64,000 bases of DNA, from positions 1 to 64,000 of the forward strand of contig CANGBK010000001.1 of assembly GCA_947452235.1 (NCBI GenBank). Direction: 5' to 3'. The DNA is from Micrococcales bacterium (GTDB lineage: Bacteria > Actinomycetota > Actinomycetes > Actinomycetales > Microbacteriaceae). Shown here piece after piece: positions 1 to 8,169 of the stretch; position 1 is the first letter of the stretch; each line of letters begins with the position of its first letter. The notes below the pieces were generated by a model. That model saw only the letters and a program-made list of their open reading frames with translations, did no database searches and was not told where the DNA came from. Made by a program: the position numbers and the translations under genes.

Positions 1-1
1 A

Positions 2-946
2 AGAGCTCAGATTGAACCTCGTGCTGAAGCCGGCTCTAGACCTGCCAAGCTAACTATCAAAGCCATGGAGCAGGTGAGTTTGATTCTGGCTACCTGTCAG
101 CTGGGAGTTACCATTAGCGGTCTATTGATCCTTTTGGTTGCAGAACCTTCGATTCACGAACTGTTACATGAGCCGCTAGCTCTTTTTGGATTATCAGAAG
201 AACTAACTACCGGTGTTTCTTTTGCTATTACCTTGGTTATTGTTTCGTTCCTGCATGTGTTAATCGGTGAGATGGTTCCTAAGAACATCTCTTTCTCTAT
301 TCCAGATAGAGCAGCGCTAGTTCTTGCCCCAATGGTTTTCGGTTTGGCGATCGTGGTAAAGCCGTTGGTTATTGCTCTAAATGCAACCGCAAATGCTTCT
401 CTCAGGTTATTCAGAATCAAGCCGAAGAATGAAGCAAACTCTGCATACACAATCGAACAGGTTGAAGACATTGTTCAGCATTCAACTCGTGAAGGTGTTC
501 TAAGCGATGAGACCGGTGCAATTAGCAACACTTTTGAATTCACGGACAAACAGGTCAAAGACATTTTGGTTCCAGTTAGCAACCTGATTACAGTTAACCT
601 CACTGTGACACCGAGAGACGTTGAACTGTTAGTTGCTAAACACGGCTTCTCAAGATACATCGTCCTCGATGAATCAAATGAGATTGAAGGTTACTTGCAT
701 CTCAAGGATGTTATTGATGCAGATGTTGATGATGCAGATAAGCCTGTTCAACGAAAACTTCTTAGAACGGTGAAATCCATCGGTGGTGGAGTTGAACTGG
801 AAGATGCTTTGGCTTTGATGCAAAGAGATCATCAGCACCTAATGGCAAGTTATGACGAAGAAGGCAAACTAGTTGGTCTGCTATTTCTCGAAGACATCTT
901 GGAAGAGCTTGTTGGTGAAGTTCAGGATGCAACTAGAAGAGACTAG
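2..946 (+). CDS. CNNM/CBS-domain membrane protein (hemolysin C/CorC-like), 5' partial
   Basis: The frame is open upstream of the ATG at 65 to the window edge and encodes the usual CNNM (DUF21) helix with a basic 'RPAKLTIKAMEQV'-type stretch, so the gene starts outside the window and the ORF-track start is internal. Visible order: CNNM membrane domain with about three hydrophobic segments (to about residue 120 of the ORF), then a CBS-type pair ('DILVPVSNLITV', 'YLHLKDVIDADV', 'LLFLEDILEELVG'). The family is linked to magnesium or other divalent ion transport or efflux; the substrate cannot be read here. There is no C-terminal CorC/HlyC domain, as in several actinobacterial members. The 3' end overlaps the convergent oxidoreductase gene by 4 bp. 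Confidence 0.88.
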   Translation, partial: RAQIEPRAEAGSRPAKLTIKAMEQVSLILATCQLGVTISGLLILLVAEPSIHELLHEPLALFGLSEELTTGVSFAITLVIVSFLHVLIGEMVPKNISFSIPDRAALVLAPMVFGLAIVVKPLVIALNATANASLRLFRIKPKNEANSAYTIEQVEDIVQHSTREGVLSDETGAISNTFEFTDKQVKDILVPVSNLITVNLTVTPRDVELLVAKHGFSRYIVLDESNEIEGYLHLKDVIDADVDDADKPVQRKLLRTVKSIGGGVELEDALALMQRDHQHLMASYDEEGKLVGLLFLEDILEELVGEVQDATRRD

Positions 947-2022
947 TTGGTCGGGTATTTACCACGTGCGTATTGGTTAGGCCAATAATCAATTTCAACA
1001 CCTAGTTCACTTGCTGCCCGTAGTGGCCAATATGGATCTCTCAAAGACTGCCTTGCAATCATGATGATGTCAACATCGGTCGTTTGAAGAATCTCTTCTG
1101 CTTGTTTCGCATCGGTAATCAAACCAACAGCAGACACTGGTGCTTCAACTCTCTCTGAAACTTCTTGAGATAGCGGAACCTGGTAGCCAGGGCCAACCGG
1201 TATTTTTACACCCATAACCAGACCGCCAGAAGAAATATCGAATAGGTCAGCTCCTGCTTCACGACACATAATTGCAACTTCGCTGCAGTCTTCAACAGTG
1301 AAACCATCAGGATGGTAATCAGTTGCTGAGAAACGAACTAGAAGAGGAATCTCTTCACCAATTGCTTTTCTCATACCTTGAACAATTTCAATCAAGAACC
1401 TGGCACGGTTCTCTTTGCTGCCACCGTATTCATCTGTTCTTTGATTTGTTAGCGGGGAGAGGAATTGGTGAACTAGGTAACCGTGGGCAGCATGGATTTC
1501 AATAACATCAAAACCCGCCTTGACAGAGTTAACGGCAGCTTGAACCCACTGACCAACAAGTTCTTTGATTTCCTCATGACTTAGTTCCCTTGGAGCTGCG
1601 TAACCAGGGAAAGCTTCACTGGTTGAAGAAACGCTTTCCCAACCACCCTCAGATAGGGGCACGGAGTTCTCACCAGACCAAGCTCGGTAAGTGCTGGCTT
1701 TACGGCCTGCGTGAGCAAGTTGGATAGCTGAAAGTGCCCCTTGAGATCTAATGAACTCTGTGACGGGTTGCCAAGCTTTGATCTGTTCTTCATTCCAAAT
1801 ACCTGCATCCCAAGGTGTGATGCGACCGTCAGGTCTAATAGCGGTTGCTTCAGCCATAACTAGACCTGCGCCACCTGAAGCTCTTGAGCCTAAGTGAACT
1901 AGATGCCAGTTGTTTACAACACCATCTTTGTTTTCACAGGAATACATACACATCGGAGCTATCCAAATGCGGTTACGCGAGGTGACACCTCTAACAGAAA
2001 TAGGTTCAAAGAGCTTAGCCAT
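943..2022 (-). CDS. NADH:flavin oxidoreductase, old yellow enzyme family (YqjM/NamA-like)
   Basis: 359 aa, the full length for YqjM-type ene-reductases. These are cytosolic FMN TIM-barrel enzymes that use NAD(P)H to reduce activated C=C bonds. Seen: an N-terminal 'APMCMYSC' segment with the Cys typical of the thermophilic-like/YqjM subclass, the substrate-binding 'HAAHGYLVHQF' motif followed by 'SPLTNQRTDEYGG', and the C-terminal phosphate-binding 'IIMIARQSLRDPYWPLRAA'. The physiological substrate is unknown. The ATG at 2022 is preceded on the minus strand by TAGGCT and exactly 6 nt, so the mRNA is probably leaderless. It is divergent from the GT87-like gene. Confidence 0.93.
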   Translation of the reverse strand: MAKLFEPISVRGVTSRNRIWIAPMCMYSCENKDGVVNNWHLVHLGSRASGGAGLVMAEATAIRPDGRITPWDAGIWNEEQIKAWQPVTEFIRSQGALSAIQLAHAGRKASTYRAWSGENSVPLSEGGWESVSSTSEAFPGYAAPRELSHEEIKELVGQWVQAAVNSVKAGFDVIEIHAAHGYLVHQFLSPLTNQRTDEYGGSKENRARFLIEIVQGMRKAIGEEIPLLVRFSATDYHPDGFTVEDCSEVAIMCREAGADLFDISSGGLVMGVKIPVGPGYQVPLSQEVSERVEAPVSAVGLITDAKQAEEILQTTDVDIIMIARQSLRDPYWPLRAASELGVEIDYWPNQYARGKYPTN

Positions 2023-2028
2023 GCAACA

Positions 2029-2034
2029 AGCCTA
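2029..2034 (-). promoter_or_regulatory. Putative -10 element (TAGGCT) of a leaderless OYE transcript
   Basis: Read on the minus strand, TAGGCT is followed by 6 nt and then the ATG at 2022. That spacing puts the +1 at the A of the start codon. No Shine-Dalgarno sequence is present. Confidence 0.5.
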
Positions 2035-2085
2035 AGCGAGGCTTACCTCCTAGACTTCAACAAGAGGGAAAATAAGGAGCTCCGG

Positions 2086-3300
2086 TTGCTATTAGCTAAA
2101 GTCAAGGCACTGCCACGCAACTTCTGGTTCATTTTGTTGGGTGCTCTAGTTGCTCAAATGATTTTGATTCTTCTGGGGACTGCTTCAGGTGATCCTTTCG
2201 GTGATGTTAGATACACCTATGACGCATGGGTAAACGACATGATGCAGCACCACTACCTGCTAGGAATTAATACTCCATGGGTTTACCCGTTTGTTGCAGA
2301 ACTACCGCTGTGGTTGGCACATTTTGCTTGGCCGCTTGATTTCATGACCGGTTGGTTCATTGTTGTTGTGAACCTAAACATGTTACTTATTGCCTATCTT
2401 CTGGGCTGGGGTCGTAAGACTGAACGCTTCAAGGCAGCTTGGTTCTTGATTGCTTGCATTTTTCTCTGTGGTCCAGTTTCCATTGGAAGACTTGAAGTTT
2501 TCTCAATGGCGCTATCTGTTTTTGCTGCAGTTAGTTACCTAAATGAGCGTGAATCTCTCTCTATGCAGTTATTCAATGCCGCTACTTGGATCAAGGTGTC
2601 ACCGCTTGCAGCTTTAGCTTCTGGTTTTGTAGTTAGCGATAAGAAAAAGCGATTTGTTCTTCACTTGCTTATAGGAACAGTTGCAATTCTTGTTATTGGA
2701 TTACTGCTTGGTGGTAATCAAAGCATGTTTAGTTTTGTTGGGATGCAATCCGGTCGAGGCATTCAAGTTGAATCTTCGATTGCCATCATCTGGTTAGTTC
2801 AAATTCTTTTTGGTATTTCAGGTTCCAAGATTTATTACGATGGTCAGATCCTGACATTCCAGGTTTCGGGTTTCGGAGTTACCGAAATAGCCAGCATCAT
2901 GACATTGGTTCAGTTCGGTGCCTTAGCTATCACCATTTGGTTAGGGTTTAGAGCTAAGAAACAGGGTGCTGATAAGAACACACTGTTTGCTTGGATGTTC
3001 CTTACCGCAACCTTGGATTTACTGGTATTCAACAAGGTTGGTTCACCACAGTATGAGCTGTGGTTAGTTGGAGCTGCTTTCGTTGGGATCCTGTTTGGGA
3101 CTAGAAACTGGAAGTTTGTAACATACCTAACTATTTTGACTTCAGGTTTGTCTTGGTTGATCTTCCCGATTTACTATGGAGATCTTTTGGATGGTAAACC
3201 ACTAGGTGTTGGTTTACTAATCCTTCGAAACCTAGGTGTTATAGCTGTTTTGGTTTATTCAAACAGACAGTTAATCAAGCTGGGTAAAGCTAAAAAGTAA
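2086..3300 (+). CDS. Polytopic membrane protein, GT87-like (polyprenol-phosphate-mannose-type glycosyltransferase fold)
   Basis: The track starts this ORF at 1903 inside the divergent oxidoreductase gene. A TTG at 2086 preceded by AAGGAG (2074-2079, spacing 6) is the better start and gives 404 aa. The protein has about ten hydrophobic segments, an early extracytoplasmic loop with an acidic 'DPFGDVRYTYDAW' stretch, and a 'PWVYPFV' motif, resembling GT-C/GT87 enzymes that use lipid-linked sugars in the cell envelope. The acceptor and donor cannot be read from sequence. A neutral call would be 'integral membrane protein'. It converges on the M20 peptidase gene with a 6-bp gap. Confidence 0.7.
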   Translation: MLLAKVKALPRNFWFILLGALVAQMILILLGTASGDPFGDVRYTYDAWVNDMMQHHYLLGINTPWVYPFVAELPLWLAHFAWPLDFMTGWFIVVVNLNMLLIAYLLGWGRKTERFKAAWFLIACIFLCGPVSIGRLEVFSMALSVFAAVSYLNERESLSMQLFNAATWIKVSPLAALASGFVVSDKKKRFVLHLLIGTVAILVIGLLLGGNQSMFSFVGMQSGRGIQVESSIAIIWLVQILFGISGSKIYYDGQILTFQVSGFGVTEIASIMTLVQFGALAITIWLGFRAKKQGADKNTLFAWMFLTATLDLLVFNKVGSPQYELWLVGAAFVGILFGTRNWKFVTYLTILTSGLSWLIFPIYYGDLLDGKPLGVGLLILRNLGVIAVLVYSNRQLIKLGKAKK

Positions 3301-3306
3301 TTGAGC

Positions 3307-4500
3307 TTAACCTAATACGTCAAAGGCTAGCGCAGCTAACAGTGCCGCACCGTCAGCTAAAACTGAGTCATCGTATTTAGCCTTGTTGCTGTGGTTAGCC
3401 TGCAGTTCATTTTCAGGTGTGTTCGGGTAAGCAGCACCTAGGAAAACGAAAGCACCAGGAATCTCTTCAACGATAGAAGCGAAGTCTTCACCACCAGGAA
3501 TCGGTTGAGGCATGGTTTGGTAACGAGCCTCACTAAACATAGATTTGGCAACCCGCTCAACACGATCGATGGCAGCGTGGTCGTTAATTAAAACTTTTGT
3601 GGCTGGGCTGAAACTAACCTCAGCAGTTAGACCCATGGCCTCTGCCATCTTGGTGATGAAGTTTGGGATTAGCGTTCTGGTGTCTTCGTAACCCTTCTTA
3701 GAGAAAGATCTAACGGTTGCTCCGAAGCTAACTTCTTCCGGAACAATGTTTGTTGTGTGATCGTTTCCTGCCTTGATCCAACCAACGTTTAGCACGATAG
3801 GGTCTAGGGCATCAAAGTTCTTGGCAATAAAAGACTGCACTGAACTTAGAATCTCAACCATTCCGGTTACTGGGTCTTTAGCGTTCCAAGGCATTGAACC
3901 GTGACCACCGCGACCCTTGATGGTTACATACATATCTCCAGCTGAAGCCATCATGGTGTCTTTCTTTGAAGAGAACACACCTGATTTACCTTGAGAGAAA
4001 ACGTGGAGACCATATGCGGCTATTGGCTTCTCACCTGAAACCATGTGCATGTTTTGGCTCAGCATTACACCTGCGCCATCGTGACCTTCTTCACCTGGCT
4101 GGAAGAACATGATGACGTTACCTTTGAGCTTGTCTTTGTTAGCAGCAACTAAACGAGCGGCACCAATACCCATAGCAATGTGTAGGTCGTGACCACAGGC
4201 ATGCATGTATCCATTGGTTGAAGAGAAATCTAAACCAGTGTCTTCATTAACTGCTAGAGCATCCATGTCTGCTCGAAGTAGAACTGTTGGACCAGGTTGT
4301 GAACCTCTAATCAAGATTGAAGCTGCGGTCATATCTTTACCTAAGGTAACCTCACCCAGGTCACCGACTTCACGAAGAACAACAGCAAGAGTTTGCGGTA
4401 GGTCGAGACCAAACTCGGGGATTTGGTGTAGTTCACGACGAACTTTAATTAGGTCATCCTGGTGCTTGTGAGCTTCGCTTACTAGGTCTTGATAGTCCAT
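3307..4500 (-). CDS. M20D-family amidohydrolase (hippurate/IAA-amino-acid hydrolase-like)
   Basis: Cytosolic metal-dependent hydrolase that removes N-acyl groups from amino acids or related amides; the exact substrate is unknown. Seen: the metal-binding 'HACGHDLHIAMG' motif, 'QPGEEGHDGAGVM' with the catalytic Glu pair, the dimerisation-domain 'GRGGHGSMPW' and a C-terminal 'PQPIPGGEDFA' metal ligand segment, in the usual order. The track start at 4566 adds 22 unlikely residues. The ATG at 4500 is preceded by a purine-rich 'GAGAAAG' and gives 397 aa, normal for the family. Divergent from ung. Confidence 0.92.
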   Translation of the reverse strand: MDYQDLVSEAHKHQDDLIKVRRELHQIPEFGLDLPQTLAVVLREVGDLGEVTLGKDMTAASILIRGSQPGPTVLLRADMDALAVNEDTGLDFSSTNGYMHACGHDLHIAMGIGAARLVAANKDKLKGNVIMFFQPGEEGHDGAGVMLSQNMHMVSGEKPIAAYGLHVFSQGKSGVFSSKKDTMMASAGDMYVTIKGRGGHGSMPWNAKDPVTGMVEILSSVQSFIAKNFDALDPIVLNVGWIKAGNDHTTNIVPEEVSFGATVRSFSKKGYEDTRTLIPNFITKMAEAMGLTAEVSFSPATKVLINDHAAIDRVERVAKSMFSEARYQTMPQPIPGGEDFASIVEEIPGAFVFLGAAYPNTPENELQANHSNKAKYDDSVLADGAALLAALAFDVLG

Positions 4501-4560
4501 GGGTTGTTCTTTCTCGAAAGGTAATCCTATTTTGGCACTTAAATAAGATACTTTTATCCC

Positions 4561-4566
4561 TAGCAT
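4561..4566 (+). promoter_or_regulatory. Putative -10 element (TAGCAT) of leaderless ung
   Basis: TAGCAT is followed by 6 nt and the ung ATG at 4573. No Shine-Dalgarno sequence precedes the ATG. Confidence 0.5.
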
Positions 4567-4572
4567 TTACTT

Positions 4573-5214
4573 ATGTTCTTCAAGCAAATGCATCCCACCT
4601 GGCAAAACTGGCTAGTTGCCAGTGAACCAGAGCTTCTGGCTATAGAGCAAAAATTATTAGGTTCAGGAGATAGCCTTCCACCGAAGGAACTAGTAATGAG
4701 AGCATTCCAAGCTGATCCCCAAAACATCAAGGTAGTTCTTTTAGGGCAAGACCCTTATCCAACACCGGGAGACGCCATAGGTCTTGCTTTTGCTGTGAAT
4801 GCAGAAACCAAAACTCCAAGATCACTAAAGAACATTATGACTGAGTTAGCCTCTGATGGCTTTAGAGCAGATAGTGCTGATTTAGCTCAATGGAGCAATA
4901 AGGGTGTTCTTCTCCTGAACACAGCCCTTACTACCGCACCAGGAAAAGCTGGTTCTCATTCCAAACTAGGTTGGAATGCTTTCACTCTTGAAGCTCTAAA
5001 GGTCTTGGCTTTGCAGCAGGACTATGTTCTTTTGGCTTGGGGTAATCATGCTAAAGAGGTATCTAAATCTTTGCCTAGTAACATCAGGGTGGTTGATTCG
5101 GCTCATCCATCACCGCTATCTGCAAATAGGGGGTTCTTTGGGTCTAAGCCTTTTAGTAGAGCCAATCAAGCGCTTATTTCTCTTGGGTTAGAACCGATAG
5201 ATTGGTCTTTATAA
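4573..5214 (+). CDS. ung: Uracil-DNA glycosylase, family 1
   Basis: Removes uracil from DNA as the first step of base-excision repair. 213 aa. Seen: the water-activating motif 'VLLGQDPYPTPGDAIGLAF' with the catalytic Asp, 'WSNKGVLLLNTALT', and the leucine-loop motif 'HPSPLSANRGFFGSKPFSRAN'. The GQDPYP form (Pro in place of the His of E. coli GQDPYH) and the 'EPIDW' C-terminus are like Mycobacterium tuberculosis Ung, so this is a lineage feature and not a defect. It is followed at 12 bp by the GNAT gene, probably in the same transcript. Confidence 0.96.
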   Translation: MFFKQMHPTWQNWLVASEPELLAIEQKLLGSGDSLPPKELVMRAFQADPQNIKVVLLGQDPYPTPGDAIGLAFAVNAETKTPRSLKNIMTELASDGFRADSADLAQWSNKGVLLLNTALTTAPGKAGSHSKLGWNAFTLEALKVLALQQDYVLLAWGNHAKEVSKSLPSNIRVVDSAHPSPLSANRGFFGSKPFSRANQALISLGLEPIDWSL

Positions 5215-5226
5215 AGGAGTTATGTC

Positions 5227-5802
5227 TTGCCATTAGATTCAGAGTCACGTTGGCGATTAGTTAGAAAACTAAAAGCTAAGCCGGTAGTTGAGATCACTGT
5301 TGAAGAAACGGTGATTCGTTTGGCTACTCAAGACGACATGGCTCAGGTGAGTGAGATCTACAACTACTACGTTGTGAACTCGGTTGTGACCTTTGATATT
5401 GAGAAAACCAACGCTGGTTATTGGGTTGAGAAACTGGAATACCTTCAAGGATTAGAACTTCCATTTATTGTGGCTCTTAGCTCTTCAGGGAACATTTTGG
5501 GTTTTGCTTATGTTGCTCCTTGGCGTCAGAAGGCAGCGTATAGAAGAACCGTTGAAGACACCATTTATCTAAGGCCAGCTGCTATCGGGAAGAGGCTTGG
5601 AACCAAGTTACTTACTGAACTCATTGATCTCTCAAAAAAGGCCGGGGTCAAAGAGATTGTTGCTGTGATAAGCGATAAAGGTGCAGATACCTCTATAGCC
5701 CTTCACGAAAGCTTTGGGTTCAAGAGACAGGGCCATCTAGGCAAGGTTGGTTTCAAGTTCAACCGCTGGTTGGGTACAGTGCTCATGCAGAAAAGCTTGT
5801 GA
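5227..5802 (+). CDS. GNAT-family N-acetyltransferase, phosphinothricin-acetyltransferase-like (PAT/MnaT)
   Basis: 191 aa, start TTG with AAGGAG at 5214-5219 (spacing 7); the closer ATG at 5222 runs into a stop after four codons. An N-terminal extension of about 28 residues precedes the GNAT fold. 'IRLATQDDMAQVSEIYNYYV' matches the first helix-strand of PAT/YncA-type enzymes, 'GFAYVAPWRQKAAYRRTVEDTIYL' is the family core, and 'GKRLGTKLLTELI' is the acetyl-CoA loop. These enzymes acetylate L-methionine derivatives or phosphinothricin-like amines; the real substrate here is unknown. Probably co-transcribed with ung. Confidence 0.88.
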   Translation: MPLDSESRWRLVRKLKAKPVVEITVEETVIRLATQDDMAQVSEIYNYYVVNSVVTFDIEKTNAGYWVEKLEYLQGLELPFIVALSSSGNILGFAYVAPWRQKAAYRRTVEDTIYLRPAAIGKRLGTKLLTELIDLSKKAGVKEIVAVISDKGADTSIALHESFGFKRQGHLGKVGFKFNRWLGTVLMQKSL

Positions 5803-5833
5803 ATAACTTCAGCATTCTTTCAGGTGAGATAAG

Positions 5834-5839
5834 TATGGT
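5834..5839 (+). promoter_or_regulatory. Putative -10 element (TATGGT) of a leaderless subtilase transcript
   Basis: TATGGT is followed by 6 nt and the ATG at 5846. No Shine-Dalgarno sequence is visible. Confidence 0.4.
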
Positions 5840-5845
5840 TTTAGC

Positions 5846-7957
5846 ATGAAAACACGTAGCCTTTTCGCCTCTATTGTTGGCCTAACCCTCGTTATTTGCT
5901 CAACAATACTTTTCAGTAACTCTTCGGCTAACGCTGCTATTTTCAGTGAACCAAGCTATGTGGGTAAGCCAGTGGTTGGTTTGGTTATTAAATATAAATC
6001 CGGTGTTTTAGCAACAGATCTCTTTGGCAAGCAAGTTGCCATAGATGAAGCTAATGGGAAGCTATCCCAAGGCGTTGATGTTGGTTTGGGAATGTATTCA
6101 GCATCCTTTGCTAAACCAACTGATGAAGCAACCGCCCTCAAAGTTGCAGCAACCCTAACTAGCGATTCACGCATTGAAGCGGTTTACCTCGATCACTTTC
6201 TTTCAACCGAAAGCTTTAAACCTAAGAGTCCAAGGCTGGGGATATTAAAGGCAAGCTCTGCACCAACCGGACTCAAGATCACTGATGCTTGGAGTAATGC
6301 TGATCCAAGTAGTCCTAAGGTTGCCATCACTTGGAAAGCACCAAGCAAACTAAATGGCGGAAAAATCTGGGGTTACCGCATTTCTAAACTTGATTCATCT
6401 TCTAATACTTGGGTTGATTTGATTAGCAACACTAAAAGCACCAAGACCAGCATCACATCTTCATTGTTCTTGACTGCAGGTGAAACATCCAAGTACCGGA
6501 TTGCTGCTGTTTCCAGATCAACAGATAACAAGTTCATGGCAGTGAGTTCCTTTTCAAGTATCGTTTCGATAGTTGCAACAGCTATCCCACAAGTTCCTTC
6601 ACTAACTTCTTCAGGAAGAATTACTTCAGCTAACCCAGTGGTTAGTTGGTCAGTGCAAAACAAAATTGATAAGGGTGGTTTACCAGTTAGCTATAACGTT
6701 CTCGCAACTGGAACCGATAACTCAACGGCTACCTGCACATCAACTTCAACTAGCTGCACACTTAGCGGTTTGAAGGCAGGCATCAATTACGGGGTTCAGG
6801 TGACAGCGACTAACGCCAGGGGTTCCTCAACTTCCGCAATAGTTCCACAAAACTTAGATCCAATGTTGAGTATGCAGTGGTATTTGAATTCTGATTACGG
6901 AATCAATGTTGAGCAGGCTTGGAAGGTTACTAAAGGTAGCCCAAGTATTGTGGTTGCAGTTGTTGATACTGGTATTACTGAACACCCTGATCTGGATGCC
7001 AACGTGGTAGCAGGCTATGACTTCATCTCTAATGCTTCAAATGCTAGAGATGGCAACGGCCGTGATGCTGACGCCAGTGACCCAGGGGACTGGAACACAG
7101 CCGATGGAACAGCTAGCTCTTGGCATGGAACCCACGTAGCAGGAATTATTGCTGCAGTTTCAAATACCATCGGTATTTCAGGTATTGCACCTAATGTGAA
7201 GATTGAGCCGGTACGTGTTCTAGGCATAAACGGTGGAACAGAGGCAGACATAGCTGCGGGTATCAACTGGGCCATTGGAGTTCCGATTTCTGGTGTTGCC
7301 GCTAACCAAAATCCAGCCAAAGTTGTGAACCTATCGATTGGTTCGAGCTCAGTTTCATACTGCAATTCCTCTTCACCAACCCAGTTGGCTATCGACGAAT
7401 CAAAGAAGCGCGATGTTACTTTGGTTACCGCCGCTGGTAACGAAAACCATTATGCATCTGCTTCATATCCAGGTAACTGTTATGGCAACATCACCATCGG
7501 TGCAACCGGTTATTACGGTGATCGTTCTTACTACAGCAACTACTCTTACTACTCAAACCAACAGGGCGTATTCATCGGTGTTGACATTTCAGCGCCGGGT
7601 GGAGATGACAAAGTTGGTGCGGGGTTGCCTGCTGATGGTGAAATCTGGTCAACTCTAAACGATGGTAAAACTTCTCCTGGGAATCCGATCTATGGCAAAG
7701 AAGAGGGCACCAGTATGGCATCCCCGGTTGCTGCTGGTGTTGTGGCTTTGATGTATTCGATCCGACCTACCTTGACGGATGATCAGGTTTGGCAAATCCT
7801 TAGCTCAACAGCTAAATCTTTTGATAGCACTTCTGATTGCACATCACAGATGGCTAGTGGCACCTTGCAAGATGGCACTGTAATCAACACCGGTTACTGT
7901 GGTGTTGGCATCATTGATGCTGGGGCGGCTGTTGCAGCCACTCTGAAGCTCAAATAA
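5846..7957 (+). CDS. Secreted subtilisin-family serine protease (S8) with fibronectin III-like domains
   Basis: 703 aa. Sec signal peptide with likely cleavage after 'SSANA' (about residue 30). Residues 40-120 look like an I9-type propeptide/inhibitor. Residues about 138-335 form two Fn3-like domains ('APTGLKITDAW', 'GLKAGINYGVQVTATNARG'). The S8 catalytic domain starts near 345, with triad Asp374 in 'VVDTGITEH', His427 in 'HGTHVAG' and Ser623 in 'GTSMASP', all intact. It acts outside the cell as an endoprotease. No LPXTG, lipobox or C-terminal membrane anchor is present, so release is expected. Fn3 domains between propeptide and catalytic domain are a less common order than C-terminal Fn3. 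Confidence 0.93.
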   Translation: MKTRSLFASIVGLTLVICSTILFSNSSANAAIFSEPSYVGKPVVGLVIKYKSGVLATDLFGKQVAIDEANGKLSQGVDVGLGMYSASFAKPTDEATALKVAATLTSDSRIEAVYLDHFLSTESFKPKSPRLGILKASSAPTGLKITDAWSNADPSSPKVAITWKAPSKLNGGKIWGYRISKLDSSSNTWVDLISNTKSTKTSITSSLFLTAGETSKYRIAAVSRSTDNKFMAVSSFSSIVSIVATAIPQVPSLTSSGRITSANPVVSWSVQNKIDKGGLPVSYNVLATGTDNSTATCTSTSTSCTLSGLKAGINYGVQVTATNARGSSTSAIVPQNLDPMLSMQWYLNSDYGINVEQAWKVTKGSPSIVVAVVDTGITEHPDLDANVVAGYDFISNASNARDGNGRDADASDPGDWNTADGTASSWHGTHVAGIIAAVSNTIGISGIAPNVKIEPVRVLGINGGTEADIAAGINWAIGVPISGVAANQNPAKVVNLSIGSSSVSYCNSSSPTQLAIDESKKRDVTLVTAAGNENHYASASYPGNCYGNITIGATGYYGDRSYYSNYSYYSNQQGVFIGVDISAPGGDDKVGAGLPADGEIWSTLNDGKTSPGNPIYGKEEGTSMASPVAAGVVALMYSIRPTLTDDQVWQILSSTAKSFDSTSDCTSQMASGTLQDGTVINTGYCGVGIIDAGAAVAATLKLK

Positions 7958-7967
7958 GTAATCCAGC

Positions 7968-7999
7968 TTAAATAAATAAAGCTGACATTTCTGTCAGCT
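7968..7999 (-). terminator. Rho-independent terminator of tRNA-Leu (possibly bidirectional)
   Basis: An 8-bp perfect stem AGCTGACA/TGTCAGCT with a TTTC loop (7980-7999). On the minus strand it is followed by TTTATTTATTT, directly downstream of the tRNA 3' end. Confidence 0.7.
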
Positions 8000-8004
8000 C
8001 TATT

Positions 8005-8088
8005 TGGTGCGGAAGGTGGGACTTGAACCCACACGCCAAGGGCGCTAGAACCTAAATCTAGTGCGTCTGCCAATTTCGCCACTCCCGC
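8005..8088 (-). tRNA. tRNA-Leu (anticodon UAG)
   Basis: An 84-nt class II tRNA. The acceptor stem GCGGGAG pairs with CTTCCGC (one G-U), the discriminator is A, and CCA is encoded. The anticodon arm CTAGA-TTTAGGT-TCTAG gives anticodon TAG, reading CUA and other CUN codons. The T arm contains GGTTCAAGTCC, and a long variable arm is present. A TAGAAT (-10-like, complement of 8099-8104) lies 10 nt upstream. Confidence 0.96.
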
Positions 8089-8128
8089 AGGCTTGTCTAT
8101 TCTAGGGCAAAAATGCTCTGAAAGAAAA

Positions 8129-8137
8129 TGTGGATAA
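8129..8137 (-). other. Isolated perfect DnaA-box-like 9-mer
   Basis: TTATCCACA on the minus strand in the tRNA-Leu/tadA intergenic gap. No cluster of further boxes is seen around it, so an origin is not supported. Confidence 0.3.
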
Positions 8138-8169
8138 CTAAAGCGGGGATTTGAGCTTTTTGGCAACAT

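Noticed and set aside
1903-2085. N-terminal 61 residues of the GT87-like ORF
   Set aside because: They overlap the start of the divergent oxidoreductase gene; AAGGAG and TTG at 2086 give a better start.
4573-5214. Pro in place of His in the Ung GQDPYH motif as a possible loss of function
   Set aside because: GQDPYP is the form found in M. tuberculosis Ung; all other motifs are intact.
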